DNA of 64,000 bases from assembly GCF_051955275.1 (NCBI RefSeq), contig NZ_JBQCGW010000261.1:1-64000 (forward strand), read 5' to 3'. The notes below the pieces were generated by a model that was not told where the DNA came from, did not search any database, and saw only the letters and a program-made list of their open reading frames with translations. The stretch is from Pseudobacter sp051955275 (GTDB lineage Bacteria > Bacteroidota > Bacteroidia > Chitinophagales > Chitinophagaceae). The position numbers and the translations under genes were made by a program. This document shows positions 26,795-35,113 of the stretch, piece by piece (position 1 is the first letter of the stretch; each line of letters starts with the position of its first letter).

Positions 26795-27670
26795 TTAGTT
26801 GTACTGACTTGACAGGTAACCCCAGGGCAGTGTTTCCTCTTCCACCTGTAAGCCACCTTCTGTTGCTTCCGGACAAAGCCTGAGCAAGAGTTTCTTCATT
26901 CGCCGGATCAGAACATTCACCTGCAAAGAACTGATGGTGTAGTCATCTTTGTAACGGGCATGTATATACGCCTTCTGCAATAGTCTGAATAGTTCTATAT
27001 CAGCTTCTGTATTACGTGGGAAAAAATGGCTTACCTGATTACTGACCATGGTTGAATACCGCAACAGCTTATCAATATTATGAGTGCCGGTTCTCAGGCC
27101 GGTATGCTGCAGCATATAAGAAAGGCAGGCATGCTCGGCAGCCTGGTGCAATAAAAAAGCAGCCAGGTTGAACTCATGGCGGAGTGCATACAATTCTGCT
27201 CCGGCCAGAAACTCTCCACTTCTTTTATAGCCCCGGAAGGCTTGCTGCTTCTGCCTGAACAGGTGATCTTCCCGGAAACAGAATCCAGGCGGCGGGATCT
27301 GTGTGATCCTTGCATCATACAGTAACGGAGCCCACTCTATCACGCGCACTGCAAAGCTCTGCCCTTCTGTTAACCACTGGTAAAAACTACCGACGGGATA
27401 AACGATCAGGTGCACGGGTAAATGGTAACGCGACCGTTGCTCCAGCATATCCTGAATAGAATCCTCAGTACGTTTTTCTCCGGGCCTGGTGAGTAGCAAC
27501 ATAAAGTAAGCAGCAGCAGGCATGCCGCGATGGTCTGTAGGATTAAAAATAGAATTCACAGCCCGTCCTTCTGCCATTACGCCCAGCAGGAATATTTTAT
27601 CAACAGCTACAGACTGATGCAGGCCATGGACCAGCTCCTCCAAAGCCCTGGTTGGTTGGTATTGAAACAT
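26795..27670 (-). CDS. HEPN-domain protein with degenerate nucleotidyltransferase-like N-terminal half
   Basis: 291 residues. The N-terminal half (15-120) has the feel of a minimal nucleotidyltransferase fold: KIFLLGVMAEGR stands where a GSxARG motif would be, but the catalytic Ser and Asp residues are not evident. Residues 145-265 form a helical HEPN domain: FLAGAELYALRHEFNLAAFL, LHQAAEHACLSYML, HNIDKLLRY and AYIHARYKDDYTISSLQV. The RNase-type RxxxxH motif is not exact (RTGTH has one spacer fewer). HEPN proteins act in toxin-antitoxin and defence systems or as RNA-binding partners; no role is shown. Its small partner gene starts the same two-gene operon, nine bases upstream. Confidence 0.8.
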   Translation of the reverse strand: MFQYQPTRALEELVHGLHQSVAVDKIFLLGVMAEGRAVNSIFNPTDHRGMPAAAYFMLLLTRPGEKRTEDSIQDMLEQRSRYHLPVHLIVYPVGSFYQWLTEGQSFAVRVIEWAPLLYDARITQIPPPGFCFREDHLFRQKQQAFRGYKRSGEFLAGAELYALRHEFNLAAFLLHQAAEHACLSYMLQHTGLRTGTHNIDKLLRYSTMVSNQVSHFFPRNTEADIELFRLLQKAYIHARYKDDYTISSLQVNVLIRRMKKLLLRLCPEATEGGLQVEEETLPWGYLSSQYN

Positions 27671-27679
27671 AGAACAGGT

Positions 27680-28000
27680 TTAATGTGAATCTTGCTCCTG
27701 CTTCCTGGCAGGACTTTTCATTGGCTCAGGCAATTCCTCCTTAATCAGAAGATACGCGGCTTCCGCCATCCGTTCAATATTCTGGTAAAAAGAATACAGC
27801 GTATTCCGATCACGAGCAGATTCAAATTGCGCATTCTCCGAAGTGATGGCCGCCTCCATCCACTCCTGTAACAAATGACGCATATCACCAAGATGATACC
27901 AGGTATAAAAATCCCGGATTACCCTGGCAGGCTGCTTCTTTTGCTTCTTACTCAAACGCAAAGGCTTATTGTAAAACTTTGTTCTCTTGTAGGCTTGCAT
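27680..28000 (-). CDS. Small helical protein paired with the HEPN gene
   Basis: 106 residues, basic at the N-terminus (YNKPLRLSKKQKKQ), then mostly predicted helix with aromatic residues (VIRDFYTWYHLGDMRHLLQE, SFYQNIERMAEAAYLLIKEE). There is no signal peptide or membrane helix, so it is cytoplasmic. I believe similar small ORFs precede this HEPN type in other Chitinophagaceae, but this is memory and not a search. Nine bases separate it from the HEPN gene, so the two are almost certainly co-transcribed. Function unknown. Confidence 0.7.
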   Translation of the reverse strand: MQAYKRTKFYNKPLRLSKKQKKQPARVIRDFYTWYHLGDMRHLLQEWMEAAITSENAQFESARDRNTLYSFYQNIERMAEAAYLLIKEELPEPMKSPARKQEQDSH

Positions 28001-28175
28001 ACATAATGATTTAGCATGAAAGAAAAACTTTCAGATTAATTACTGACCGGATGGATCCCTGTATGCGCCTTCCTGAAAGGACAGCAGAATTTGAAGCGAA
28101 GAACTGGCAACGACCTTATCAGTTGCCGGAGTACTAACGGTCTGTTATATACGCAATTTACTAATTTGGAAGGTA

Positions 28176-28205
28176 TTTGCCAAATAATTTAGCATGATAT
28201 TTTTG
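28176..28205 (+). promoter_or_regulatory. Promoter of tadA
   Basis: TTTG at 28176-28179, 18 bases, then TATTTTTG at 28198-28205: a good Bacteroidota sigma-ABfr-type promoter. The tadA ATG at 28246 leaves a leader of about 35 bases. The rest of the 28001-28245 gap shows nothing recognisable. Confidence 0.6.
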
Positions 28206-28245
28206 CATATACCCACTGCCACTGATTAATTACCTTAGCGGCATC

Positions 28246-28689
28246 ATGAACAGCGATGAACAATTTATGCAGCAGGCACTCCGCGAAGCGCGACGCGCCT
28301 ACGACTCGGGAGAGATCCCCGTGGGAGCCATCATTGTGATGAACAACCGTGTGATCGCCAAAGGATTCAACCAGGTGGAATTGCTGAAAGACCCAACAGC
28401 ACATGCCGAGATCATTGCCCTCACCGCCGCTTTCAATTTCCTGGGCGCCAAATACCTCCCTGATGCCACGTTATATGTTACTGTGGAGCCCTGCCTCATG
28501 TGTGCAGGCGCTCTGTACTGGAGCAAGATCAGCCGCATAGTATGGGGCGCAGATGATGAAAAGAACGGCCACCAGCGCATCACCGGAGAAAACTGGCCCT
28601 TCCATCCCAAAACAACTGTTACCCGTGGTATCCTGAAAGATGAATGCGCAGCACTGATGAAGAACTTCTTTAAAGATCGTCGCTCATAA
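28246..28689 (+). CDS. tadA: tRNA adenosine(34) deaminase / nucleoside deaminase
   Basis: 147 residues with the zinc deaminase motifs: His53 and Glu55 in THAEI-like text (TAHAEIIALTAA) and Cys83/Cys86 in VEPCLMCAGALYWSKI. Length and the sequence IPVGAIIVMNNRVIAKGFNQ fit TadA, which makes inosine at the wobble position of tRNA-Arg; a guanine deaminase-like function cannot be excluded. It has its own promoter and converges on the SusD1 gene. Confidence 0.88.
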   Translation: MNSDEQFMQQALREARRAYDSGEIPVGAIIVMNNRVIAKGFNQVELLKDPTAHAEIIALTAAFNFLGAKYLPDATLYVTVEPCLMCAGALYWSKISRIVWGADDEKNGHQRITGENWPFHPKTTVTRGILKDECAALMKNFFKDRRS

Positions 28690-28715
28690 AAAAAGCGGGG
28701 CCTTACACCCCGCTT
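28686..28715 (-). terminator. Terminator of the SusC1-SusD1 unit
   Basis: On the minus strand, arms AAGCGGGG (28715-28708) and CCCCGCTT (28700-28693) flank a 7-base loop and are followed by a run of T (28692-28686). It lies 31 bases beyond the SusD1 stop. The plus-strand orientation lacks a T run, so tadA is not the main client. Confidence 0.85.
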
Positions 28716-28746
28716 GCCAAACGTGCTATAATGAGACCTAACTGCT

Positions 28747-30258
28747 TTACTGTTTATCCCACCATACCCTTCCGGTGAGATCATCCTTTCCGTTGAGCCC
28801 CGGCTGATTTTTGATCGCATCCTGGTAATGCGCACCATTGATATTCTGCTCCTTCACCGGGTAAGCCTGCCGCCTTGGAATAGACGTGTTATTATTGTTG
28901 GGCGCCGGCGTCAGCTCAGGATAACCCGTTCTTCTCCATTCAGCCCACGCTTCATATCCATTGGTGTACAGGTGCAGCCACCGCTGATACCCGATCTTCT
29001 TCAAGGCATCAACAGGGTCATACGCCACCTCCGGTTTTGCCATATATGCAGGCAGTCCTGTAATATCACCTTCATCGTCCCTGCTGTAAGGCACTTTCTC
29101 TATCTGCTCATCAACATCATCATCATAATTTTTGTAACTGTTGCGGTTCCACTGACGTACCGATGCTTCCACTGCCGCATTGTAATGTTGCTCCGCCACA
29201 GCATCGCCTCCGGCTATCCAGTTTATCTTAGCTCCCTCTGCAAGAGCAAATTCAACCTGTGCATAGGTTAGAATATAACAAGGCGCATTCTGTGTGCGTA
29301 CATGCACCCCCGTGAGCGAAACACTGGCAGAAGGGATAAGTCCCACCGCGTTGCCATCAAGACCGTAAGGAACTCCGTTATAACCGGTTCCATCAGGAGC
29401 GGGATCTGCAAAGATGGGAAGGCGCGGATCGTTCAGGGCCTTCATGTAATCCACGATCGTTTTGCTTGCCCAGTTCCACTGACGGCCCTGCACGTTAAAT
29501 ACGTAATACCAGTAGTTTTGGTTGGCCGCATTGGCCAGATGAATATATACAGCGCTTTCCGAGTTGTCTTCCATCAATTCTGCTGCAGCCGCATCGGCAA
29601 ATTCCGGCTTTCCTTTTGCTTCATCCACTTTTGATAACCGGAGCGCCATGAGCAGTCTCATGGAATTCGCAAACCGCTTCCACAGGTTCATATTGCCATT
29701 GAAGAGGATATCGCCTTTCACAGGATTGGCATCCTCATCTATCTGTGCAGCTGCTTCTTTCAGTTCTTTCAGCAGATCATAATAGATATCTTTCTGGCTG
29801 GTATAAGCAGGTGTAAAATTTTCCCTTCCCAGCAGTGCATCGTTGTAAGGAACATCACCCCAGCGGTCCGTTGTATGCCAGTAGAACCAGGCCCTGAGGA
29901 TCCTGGCTACAGCCAGCTGGTTCTCTTTGGAGCCATCATTAACATTGAACTCTTTGGTGTCGAGGATGGTCTTGAGATTCATCAGCGGATTAGAGTAGAT
30001 CCCATAGAAATCAAAGTTGACTGTAAGATACCGGCTCGCATCCGTGTATGGCTTTTCCGCCCATTGCTGTACATACAGGATGCCTGTGGTTGATTCCACA
30101 TAAGCAGGTATCTGGTTGATGGCATAGGTGAGCAGCTGCGCATTGGATGCCTTTGACGGAAGATTGGGATTGATATTGAGATTCTCGTTGAATTTGGTGC
30201 AACCTGTTCCCATTACCAGCAGTGTCGCAACAAATATTAAGGATGTTGTTCTTTTCAT
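28747..30258 (-). CDS. SusD/RagB-family glycan-binding lipoprotein (SusD1)
   Basis: 503 residues. The signal ends with the lipobox VMGTGC (Cys19). SusD features are visible: VARILRAWFYWHTTDRWGDV then PYNDALLG near residue 130, and the C-terminal AWAEWRRTGYPEL. SusD-like proteins sit on the outer face of the outer membrane and form the lid of the SusC transporter for glycans or peptides. Its SusC partner lies 11 bases upstream. The ligand cannot be predicted; no glycoside hydrolase is linked. Confidence 0.94.
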   Translation of the reverse strand: MKRTTSLIFVATLLVMGTGCTKFNENLNINPNLPSKASNAQLLTYAINQIPAYVESTTGILYVQQWAEKPYTDASRYLTVNFDFYGIYSNPLMNLKTILDTKEFNVNDGSKENQLAVARILRAWFYWHTTDRWGDVPYNDALLGRENFTPAYTSQKDIYYDLLKELKEAAAQIDEDANPVKGDILFNGNMNLWKRFANSMRLLMALRLSKVDEAKGKPEFADAAAAELMEDNSESAVYIHLANAANQNYWYYVFNVQGRQWNWASKTIVDYMKALNDPRLPIFADPAPDGTGYNGVPYGLDGNAVGLIPSASVSLTGVHVRTQNAPCYILTYAQVEFALAEGAKINWIAGGDAVAEQHYNAAVEASVRQWNRNSYKNYDDDVDEQIEKVPYSRDDEGDITGLPAYMAKPEVAYDPVDALKKIGYQRWLHLYTNGYEAWAEWRRTGYPELTPAPNNNNTSIPRRQAYPVKEQNINGAHYQDAIKNQPGLNGKDDLTGRVWWDKQ

Positions 30259-30269
30259 GATGGTAATTT

Positions 30270-33200
30270 TTAGAAGGATATATTCAGGTTAAGTCCGAAT
30301 GAACGGACGGTGGCCAGCTGCCCTGTTTCCAGCCAGTTGAGGGAACTTGATCCGGTGGCCAGTTCGCCGGGGTTCAGCCCCTTTGGTGCTTTCTGCCAGA
30401 TCATGAAAGGGTTTCTTGCAATCAGTGCGATATTGATGCTCTTCACCGGCAGTTTCTCAATGAGCTTGCTGCCCAGGGAGTAGCCAAGCCTTATCTCACG
30501 CATACGTATATACGAAGCATCATAACACCATTCTTCATAGATCCTTGTTCCCACCACATTCCTGTAATAAGTCCTTGCATTCACATAAGCCGTTACCTCC
30601 TGCTTGGTAGCGTTGGAGATGCCGGTGATCTTGTATCCGCCGCCATCAGCCAGCGGATCACGGATATTCTTTCCATTGTCATTCATGGCCGCGGTTATAG
30701 CATGCTGCCCGGATTTTACAGCCAGCATCTGCGTCCAGCTGAAGAACTTGCCGCCTTTCTGAAAATCGATCACGGCACTGAGATCGAAATTACCCACCGT
30801 GAAACTGTTGGTCCAGCCGCCGGTGAAATCAGGCACAGCAGAGCCGAGTTTCTGATTGGGGCTCCACAGCGGCATATTGTCCGTACCCAACAATATCTTG
30901 CCGGTTTCCGGATCACGCTGATAGCCATTTCCAATCAGCGTACCGAAGGCTTCGTTCACATTGGCAAGAAGAAACACGCTGACTCCTGCGTATGTATTCT
31001 GATCCAGGGTAAGTGTATTGTTACCGGGGATCAACTCCGTTACCTTGCTTTCATTCTTTGCAAAATTGAATGCGGTGGTCCATTTGAAGAGCTTCGACTG
31101 CACAGGCGTTGCGTTTACGGTCAGTTCAATGCCTTTGTTACGGATATTGCCTGCATTGATCACATAGCTGGTGAAACCACTGGTACCTGGCACATCAAGA
31201 TCAAACACGGCCTTCTTGTTCTCCTGGTGATAGTAGGTAAGATTGAAGCCTACCCTGTCTCTGAGGAAACGCATGTCAAGACCTACTTCATAACCGGTAG
31301 CCAGCGATGGCTCCAATGCCGGATTGTTGAGGTTATTGGGAACATACATCGGGAAGTCCTTGTCGTAAGGATCTCCCAGTACAAAAGAATTAGCCGTTTG
31401 ATAGATATCGATATCGGAACCCGACTGTGCATAACTGGCACGCAGCTTACCAAAACTGATGGCAGGTATTTCCATCAGTTCACTGAACACCAGGCTGGCG
31501 CCAACTGATGGATAGAGGTAGGCATTGTTATTCAATGGCAGTGCAGAGGAAATATCGCGGCGGAGGGACGCTTCTACAAAGTATGTATTGTTGTAACCAA
31601 GACTAACTGATCCGAATGCACTTCGCACTTCTTTTCTTCTTAGGATATTCGACACATCGGGTCTTTCCAGCGAGTTGGAAATATTGTAAAAGCCGGGCGT
31701 TACCAGCCCGCCTACTGTTGCTTCGCGCAGGTAGGTATATTTCTGCGTCATGATGTTTCCGCCGAGGTTGGCCTGCACGGAGAGCTTGCCAAACTCTTTG
31801 ATATATTGAGCTATCAGCTCATAGTTCATTTCCTTGTTTTCATACTTTCCGATCCAGAAGGATGGCACACCACGGCCACCTACTGCGTTTCGTCCATCAA
31901 GGTTCTGCGTAAATCCATCCCGGCGTATAAAGCCGTTCACCGTGAGCCCGGGAAGGATGGTGTAAGTGATTCCAACATCTCCGAAGAAACGCTCCCGTGA
32001 ATCATGGGATGGATTTTCATAAGCATCAAAGAACGGGTTGTTCCAGTCGATCGGGGTCATATCTTCATACACCCCTTCTGAGTTCGGATCATTCACATTC
32101 CACTGATAATATGTGCCATCAGCATACTTGTACTGACGCAGCCTGTTCATATCCAGGTTACGCTGGAACCACTGGTACATATTACGCGAACCGAGCGCCT
32201 GGTAGCCCTGCGATGGCCGCACAGCCTCATTATTGGCATAGTTGAGATGCGTTGATAAAAGCAGGTTGTCCGTAATATTCAGCGTACCGGTAAAGGAAAG
32301 ATTATTTCTTTTCAGGTGAGTATTGGGCTCAATGCCTTTGATATTAGTGTTGTTGTACGAAAGGCGGAATGTTGTGTTATTACCGCCACCCGTAAAGGAG
32401 ATGCCGTTGTTGAGGGTTGTGCCTGTCTCGAAATAATCTTTGATATTATCCGGTTGCGGAATGAATGGAGTGGCTTTCCCAAAGTCAGGGTCTCCGGGAT
32501 AGAAACTGTATTGGTGCCTTACGGGCGTGCCGTCCATTTTTGGTCCCCAGCTTTCATCCCAGGTACCATCCACATATTTTGTGGATACGCCATTGATATT
32601 GATGGTAGGGAAATTCAGACTGGATCCTGACCCGTAGATATCCTGCAATGGCATCCAGTTGCCGGGTTTTTCAACGGAGAAGGCGGAACTGATATTCACG
32701 GAAGGCTTCTTCTTACTTCCTTTTTTTGTAGTGATGAGGATCACGCCATACTGACCGCGCAAACCATAGAGCGCAGATGCAGCAGGGCCTTTCAGTACTG
32801 AAACGGTTTCGATATCATCCGGGTTGATATCCTGCGCCAGGTTTCCATAATCCTTGCCTCCCTTGCTGGCATAGTTGGTATTGGATATGATGATATTATC
32901 CACAACGATCAACGGCTCTCCTCCACCAGTAACCGAATTCACGCCGCGGATCTGTATCTTTTGTGTTCCACCCATACTTGCGGCTGAAGAACCTGAAACC
33001 TGCACACCAGCTATCTTTCCACCGAGTGAGCCCAGCACATTCTGTTCTTTGGCAATGGTGAGATTATCTCCTTTCAGCTCCTGTGTTGAATAACCAAGTG
33101 ATCGCTGTTTGCGATTGATACCAAGAGCTGTTACTACAATTTCCTGCATCTTGTTATCTGTTTCCATCAGTTGCACATTCACCACGGTGGTCTCATTATC

Positions 33201-33875
33201 CTTGATGGTAACAGACCTGATGAAAGTATTGAAGCCGACAGCAGACACCGAAATTTCGTATGTACCAGCCTTTAGCCCGGTGATGGAATATTCTCCGGTC
33301 TGGTTGGCGGCAGCGCCCTTGATGCCCGGCTCTACCATTACCGAGGCATTGGGAATTGCCTGGCTCTTGCTGTCTGTGATCTTTCCACGGATACCGCCAT
33401 CAAAAACCAGTTGAAGCGGTTGAACAGACATCGCAGGGATCTCTGCAGCGGAATAATTCCTCACCTTCTTGATGATGATATTACTATTGACCAGCTCGTA
33501 CCTGAGCGCTGTATTGTTCAGCAGCATCTCAAGCACTTTCGACAGGGCCATTTTCTCCACCTTGAGATTGATATTGTCATAAACGGATACTTCCGCATTC
33601 CGGTAGGTGAAAGGTACTTTGGAAGCCGTTTCAATAGCGCGGAGGGCAGATTTCATGCTCGCATTCTTCAGTTCCACGGAAATGAAGATCTTGTCCAGCT
33701 CCTGCCCGGTGGATGTGCCGGCAATCAGTATTCCGTTGATGGTGAGCAATATAGTCAGTACGAAAATTCTCATGAGCATATGCTTGTTCAGAAACAACCA
33801 GGCATTTCGCCGGCCATGCAATGAAGCGCAGGCGCCTGGCTGGGCAGGGGCATGCGATTGTGCAGACAAATTCAT
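30270..33875 (-). CDS. SusC/RagA-family TonB-linked outer membrane transporter with STN domain (SusC1)
   Basis: 1201 residues. After a signal (RIFVLTILLTINGILIAGTS) comes a secretin/TonB N-terminal signalling domain (STN, about 60-135; AIETASKVPFTYRNAEVSVY). A CarboxypepD_reg-like domain (155-240), the plug with DINPDDIETVSVLKGPAASA then LYGLRGQYGVILITTKKG, and a beta-barrel to the C-terminal Phe follow. STN-bearing SusC proteins pass a substrate signal to a FecR anti-sigma factor; the FecR gene is directly upstream. The ATG at 33875 is preferred, though the signal itself starts at a Met 34 residues later. Confidence 0.95.
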   Translation of the reverse strand: MNLSAQSHAPAQPGACASLHGRRNAWLFLNKHMLMRIFVLTILLTINGILIAGTSTGQELDKIFISVELKNASMKSALRAIETASKVPFTYRNAEVSVYDNINLKVEKMALSKVLEMLLNNTALRYELVNSNIIIKKVRNYSAAEIPAMSVQPLQLVFDGGIRGKITDSKSQAIPNASVMVEPGIKGAAANQTGEYSITGLKAGTYEISVSAVGFNTFIRSVTIKDNETTVVNVQLMETDNKMQEIVVTALGINRKQRSLGYSTQELKGDNLTIAKEQNVLGSLGGKIAGVQVSGSSAASMGGTQKIQIRGVNSVTGGGEPLIVVDNIIISNTNYASKGGKDYGNLAQDINPDDIETVSVLKGPAASALYGLRGQYGVILITTKKGSKKKPSVNISSAFSVEKPGNWMPLQDIYGSGSSLNFPTININGVSTKYVDGTWDESWGPKMDGTPVRHQYSFYPGDPDFGKATPFIPQPDNIKDYFETGTTLNNGISFTGGGNNTTFRLSYNNTNIKGIEPNTHLKRNNLSFTGTLNITDNLLLSTHLNYANNEAVRPSQGYQALGSRNMYQWFQRNLDMNRLRQYKYADGTYYQWNVNDPNSEGVYEDMTPIDWNNPFFDAYENPSHDSRERFFGDVGITYTILPGLTVNGFIRRDGFTQNLDGRNAVGGRGVPSFWIGKYENKEMNYELIAQYIKEFGKLSVQANLGGNIMTQKYTYLREATVGGLVTPGFYNISNSLERPDVSNILRRKEVRSAFGSVSLGYNNTYFVEASLRRDISSALPLNNNAYLYPSVGASLVFSELMEIPAISFGKLRASYAQSGSDIDIYQTANSFVLGDPYDKDFPMYVPNNLNNPALEPSLATGYEVGLDMRFLRDRVGFNLTYYHQENKKAVFDLDVPGTSGFTSYVINAGNIRNKGIELTVNATPVQSKLFKWTTAFNFAKNESKVTELIPGNNTLTLDQNTYAGVSVFLLANVNEAFGTLIGNGYQRDPETGKILLGTDNMPLWSPNQKLGSAVPDFTGGWTNSFTVGNFDLSAVIDFQKGGKFFSWTQMLAVKSGQHAITAAMNDNGKNIRDPLADGGGYKITGISNATKQEVTAYVNARTYYRNVVGTRIYEEWCYDASYIRMREIRLGYSLGSKLIEKLPVKSINIALIARNPFMIWQKAPKGLNPGELATGSSSLNWLETGQLATVRSFGLNLNISF

Positions 33876-33882
33876 AGTTTTG
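33875..33882 (+). promoter_or_regulatory. Putative antisense -7 box (TAGTTTTG) at the SusC1 start codon
   Basis: Perfect TAnnTTTG on the plus strand, overlapping the SusC1 ATG on the other strand. A TTG lies at 33858-33860 but only 14 bases away, closer than the usual 19-21, so the -33 element is weak. It would fire into the candidate antisense RNA. Confidence 0.45.
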
Positions 33883-33888
33883 GTCTGT

Positions 33889-33960
33889 TTAATGAATTCT
33901 GAAAGAGGATTTGTTTTAACGCAGGGCCATTACCAGGTCGCAACTGGTAAGGCCCTTTTT
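33889..33960 (+). ncRNA. Candidate cis-antisense small RNA over the SusC1 leader
   Basis: No plus-strand gene lies here, yet there is a -7 box (33875-33882) and, about 75 bases later, a complete intrinsic terminator ending in T5 at 33960. The implied transcript is about 70 bases and complementary to the leader of the SusC1 mRNA. Cis-encoded antisense RNAs of this size and position (DonS type) have been reported to repress ECF-controlled SusC/SusD loci in Bacteroides; the present locus has the same sigma/FecR/STN-SusC control. The 5' end is estimated from the box. Without expression data it remains a prediction. Confidence 0.5.
33924..33960 (+). terminator. Plus-strand terminator upstream of SusC1
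   Basis: GGGCC (33924-33928), a one-base bulge, TTACCAG (33930-33936), a 7-base loop, CTGGTAA (33944-33950) and GGCCC (33951-33955) are followed by TTTTT. The T run exists only on the plus strand, so it does not terminate FecR transcription on the minus strand. Confidence 0.8.
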
Positions 33961-34026
33961 GTTTGTTGTTGTTATCCGGGTGCTGAATGAGTTGCTTTCA
34001 TTTTTTATGATTTTGGATGAAGGTAT

Positions 34027-35022
34027 TTATTGGATCAGGTACTTACCGTTCCGCTGAACCAGTTTGCATTCCATCAGGTTGCAAAGGATCTGCAGCGCCT
34101 GCTCTACCCCGGTCTGCCGGCTGAAGCTGGTAGTAATTCGCATATTCCTAAACGTTATACCCGGCACTTCGATCCTCACATTGTACATCCGCTCCAGATC
34201 AGCAATCACATCCAGCAGGGGTTCATCATCATACATGAGATTGCCCTCCTGCCAGGCAGCCACCTGGTTGATGCCCGACCTGCGGTCGGCAATGCCTTCC
34301 CCATTATTGTTCACTTTCACCTGCTGCCCCTGCGTAAGGGTAGCCACTTCTTTATCCATGAACTGAACTTTCACCTTTCCCCTTCGCACTGCCACCGTTA
34401 CATTACTTAGATCATCATAAGCCTTGATATTGAAGGCAGTGCCCAATACCGTGGTAGAAATTTTTCCTGTTCGGATGACAAATGGAACCCTGTCTGCATG
34501 TTTCACATCAAAGTAAGCTTCGCCGGAAAGAAAAACTTCGCGCTTTCCGTTCCCGAAGACTGGCGGAAACTCCAGTGTACTGGCGGCATTCAGCCAAACC
34601 TGCGTACTGTCTGGCAGGAGTACGTATCTGAATTCAGATCTTTCAGTTGATGACACTTGCATCTGCTTACCCGGCTTAGCATGGTCCGTATCCTTACCCG
34701 GTATCAGCCAGATGAAGCCGCAGATAGCTGCTGCAATGCCTGCACCAATCCAAAGCCTGCTGCTTTTTTTGCCTGTTGGGGTTTCAGTATCCTCTGGTAT
34801 ATGTTTGGAAAACCATTCCGGTTCAGGTAATACCAGGTTCCCGCTTTCATCCACATAAGTGATAGAGTTCTGTCCAAGTTCACTGTAAGCCTTACTGATC
34901 AGGTTGCGGAGGGTTTCATCCCGCGAGGCATCACGCAGCAGTGCAAAGAATTCATCGAACTCCTTGCGGGTGCAATTATTCCCGAGATATTGCCTGAAAA
35001 GGTATCTGATCCTTTCTTCCAT
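34027..35022 (-). CDS. FecR-family anti-sigma factor
   Basis: 331 residues. N-terminal cytoplasmic anti-sigma region (1-85; EERIRYLFRQYLGNNCTRKE), one membrane helix near 90-107 (LWIGAGIAAAICGFIWLIPG), the periplasmic FecR domain (about 120-215; FRYVLLPDSTQVWLNAASTL, REVFLSGEAYFDVKHADRVP) and the C-terminal DUF4974 module (ERMYNVRIEVPG). It transmits the STN signal from SusC1 to the ECF sigma factor encoded upstream. A terminator-type hairpin separates it from that sigma gene. Confidence 0.95.
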   Translation of the reverse strand: MEERIRYLFRQYLGNNCTRKEFDEFFALLRDASRDETLRNLISKAYSELGQNSITYVDESGNLVLPEPEWFSKHIPEDTETPTGKKSSRLWIGAGIAAAICGFIWLIPGKDTDHAKPGKQMQVSSTERSEFRYVLLPDSTQVWLNAASTLEFPPVFGNGKREVFLSGEAYFDVKHADRVPFVIRTGKISTTVLGTAFNIKAYDDLSNVTVAVRRGKVKVQFMDKEVATLTQGQQVKVNNNGEGIADRRSGINQVAAWQEGNLMYDDEPLLDVIADLERMYNVRIEVPGITFRNMRITTSFSRQTGVEQALQILCNLMECKLVQRNGKYLIQ

Positions 35023-35043
35023 AATTTGTATCTGAATGAGGGC

Positions 35044-35083
35044 AAAAAGAGATGCCTGCTTCTGGTAGACGAAGCAGGCATCT
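35044..35083 (-). terminator. Intrinsic terminator between the ECF sigma gene and fecR
   Basis: Perfect 13-base arms AGATGCCTGCTTC (minus strand 35083-35071) and GAAGCAGGCATCT (35062-35050), with an 8-base loop, are followed on the minus strand by CTTTTT. It lies in the 91-base gap after the sigma stop (35114) and before the fecR ATG (35022). Confidence 0.85.
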
Positions 35084-35113
35084 GTAAGTTCCTATCCGTT
35101 CCGGATATATTTT

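Noticed and set aside
30702..31508. 268-residue plus-strand open frame
   Set aside because: It lies wholly antisense to SusC1, has no recognisable motif, no promoter and a composition that mirrors the barrel gene; it is a shadow frame.
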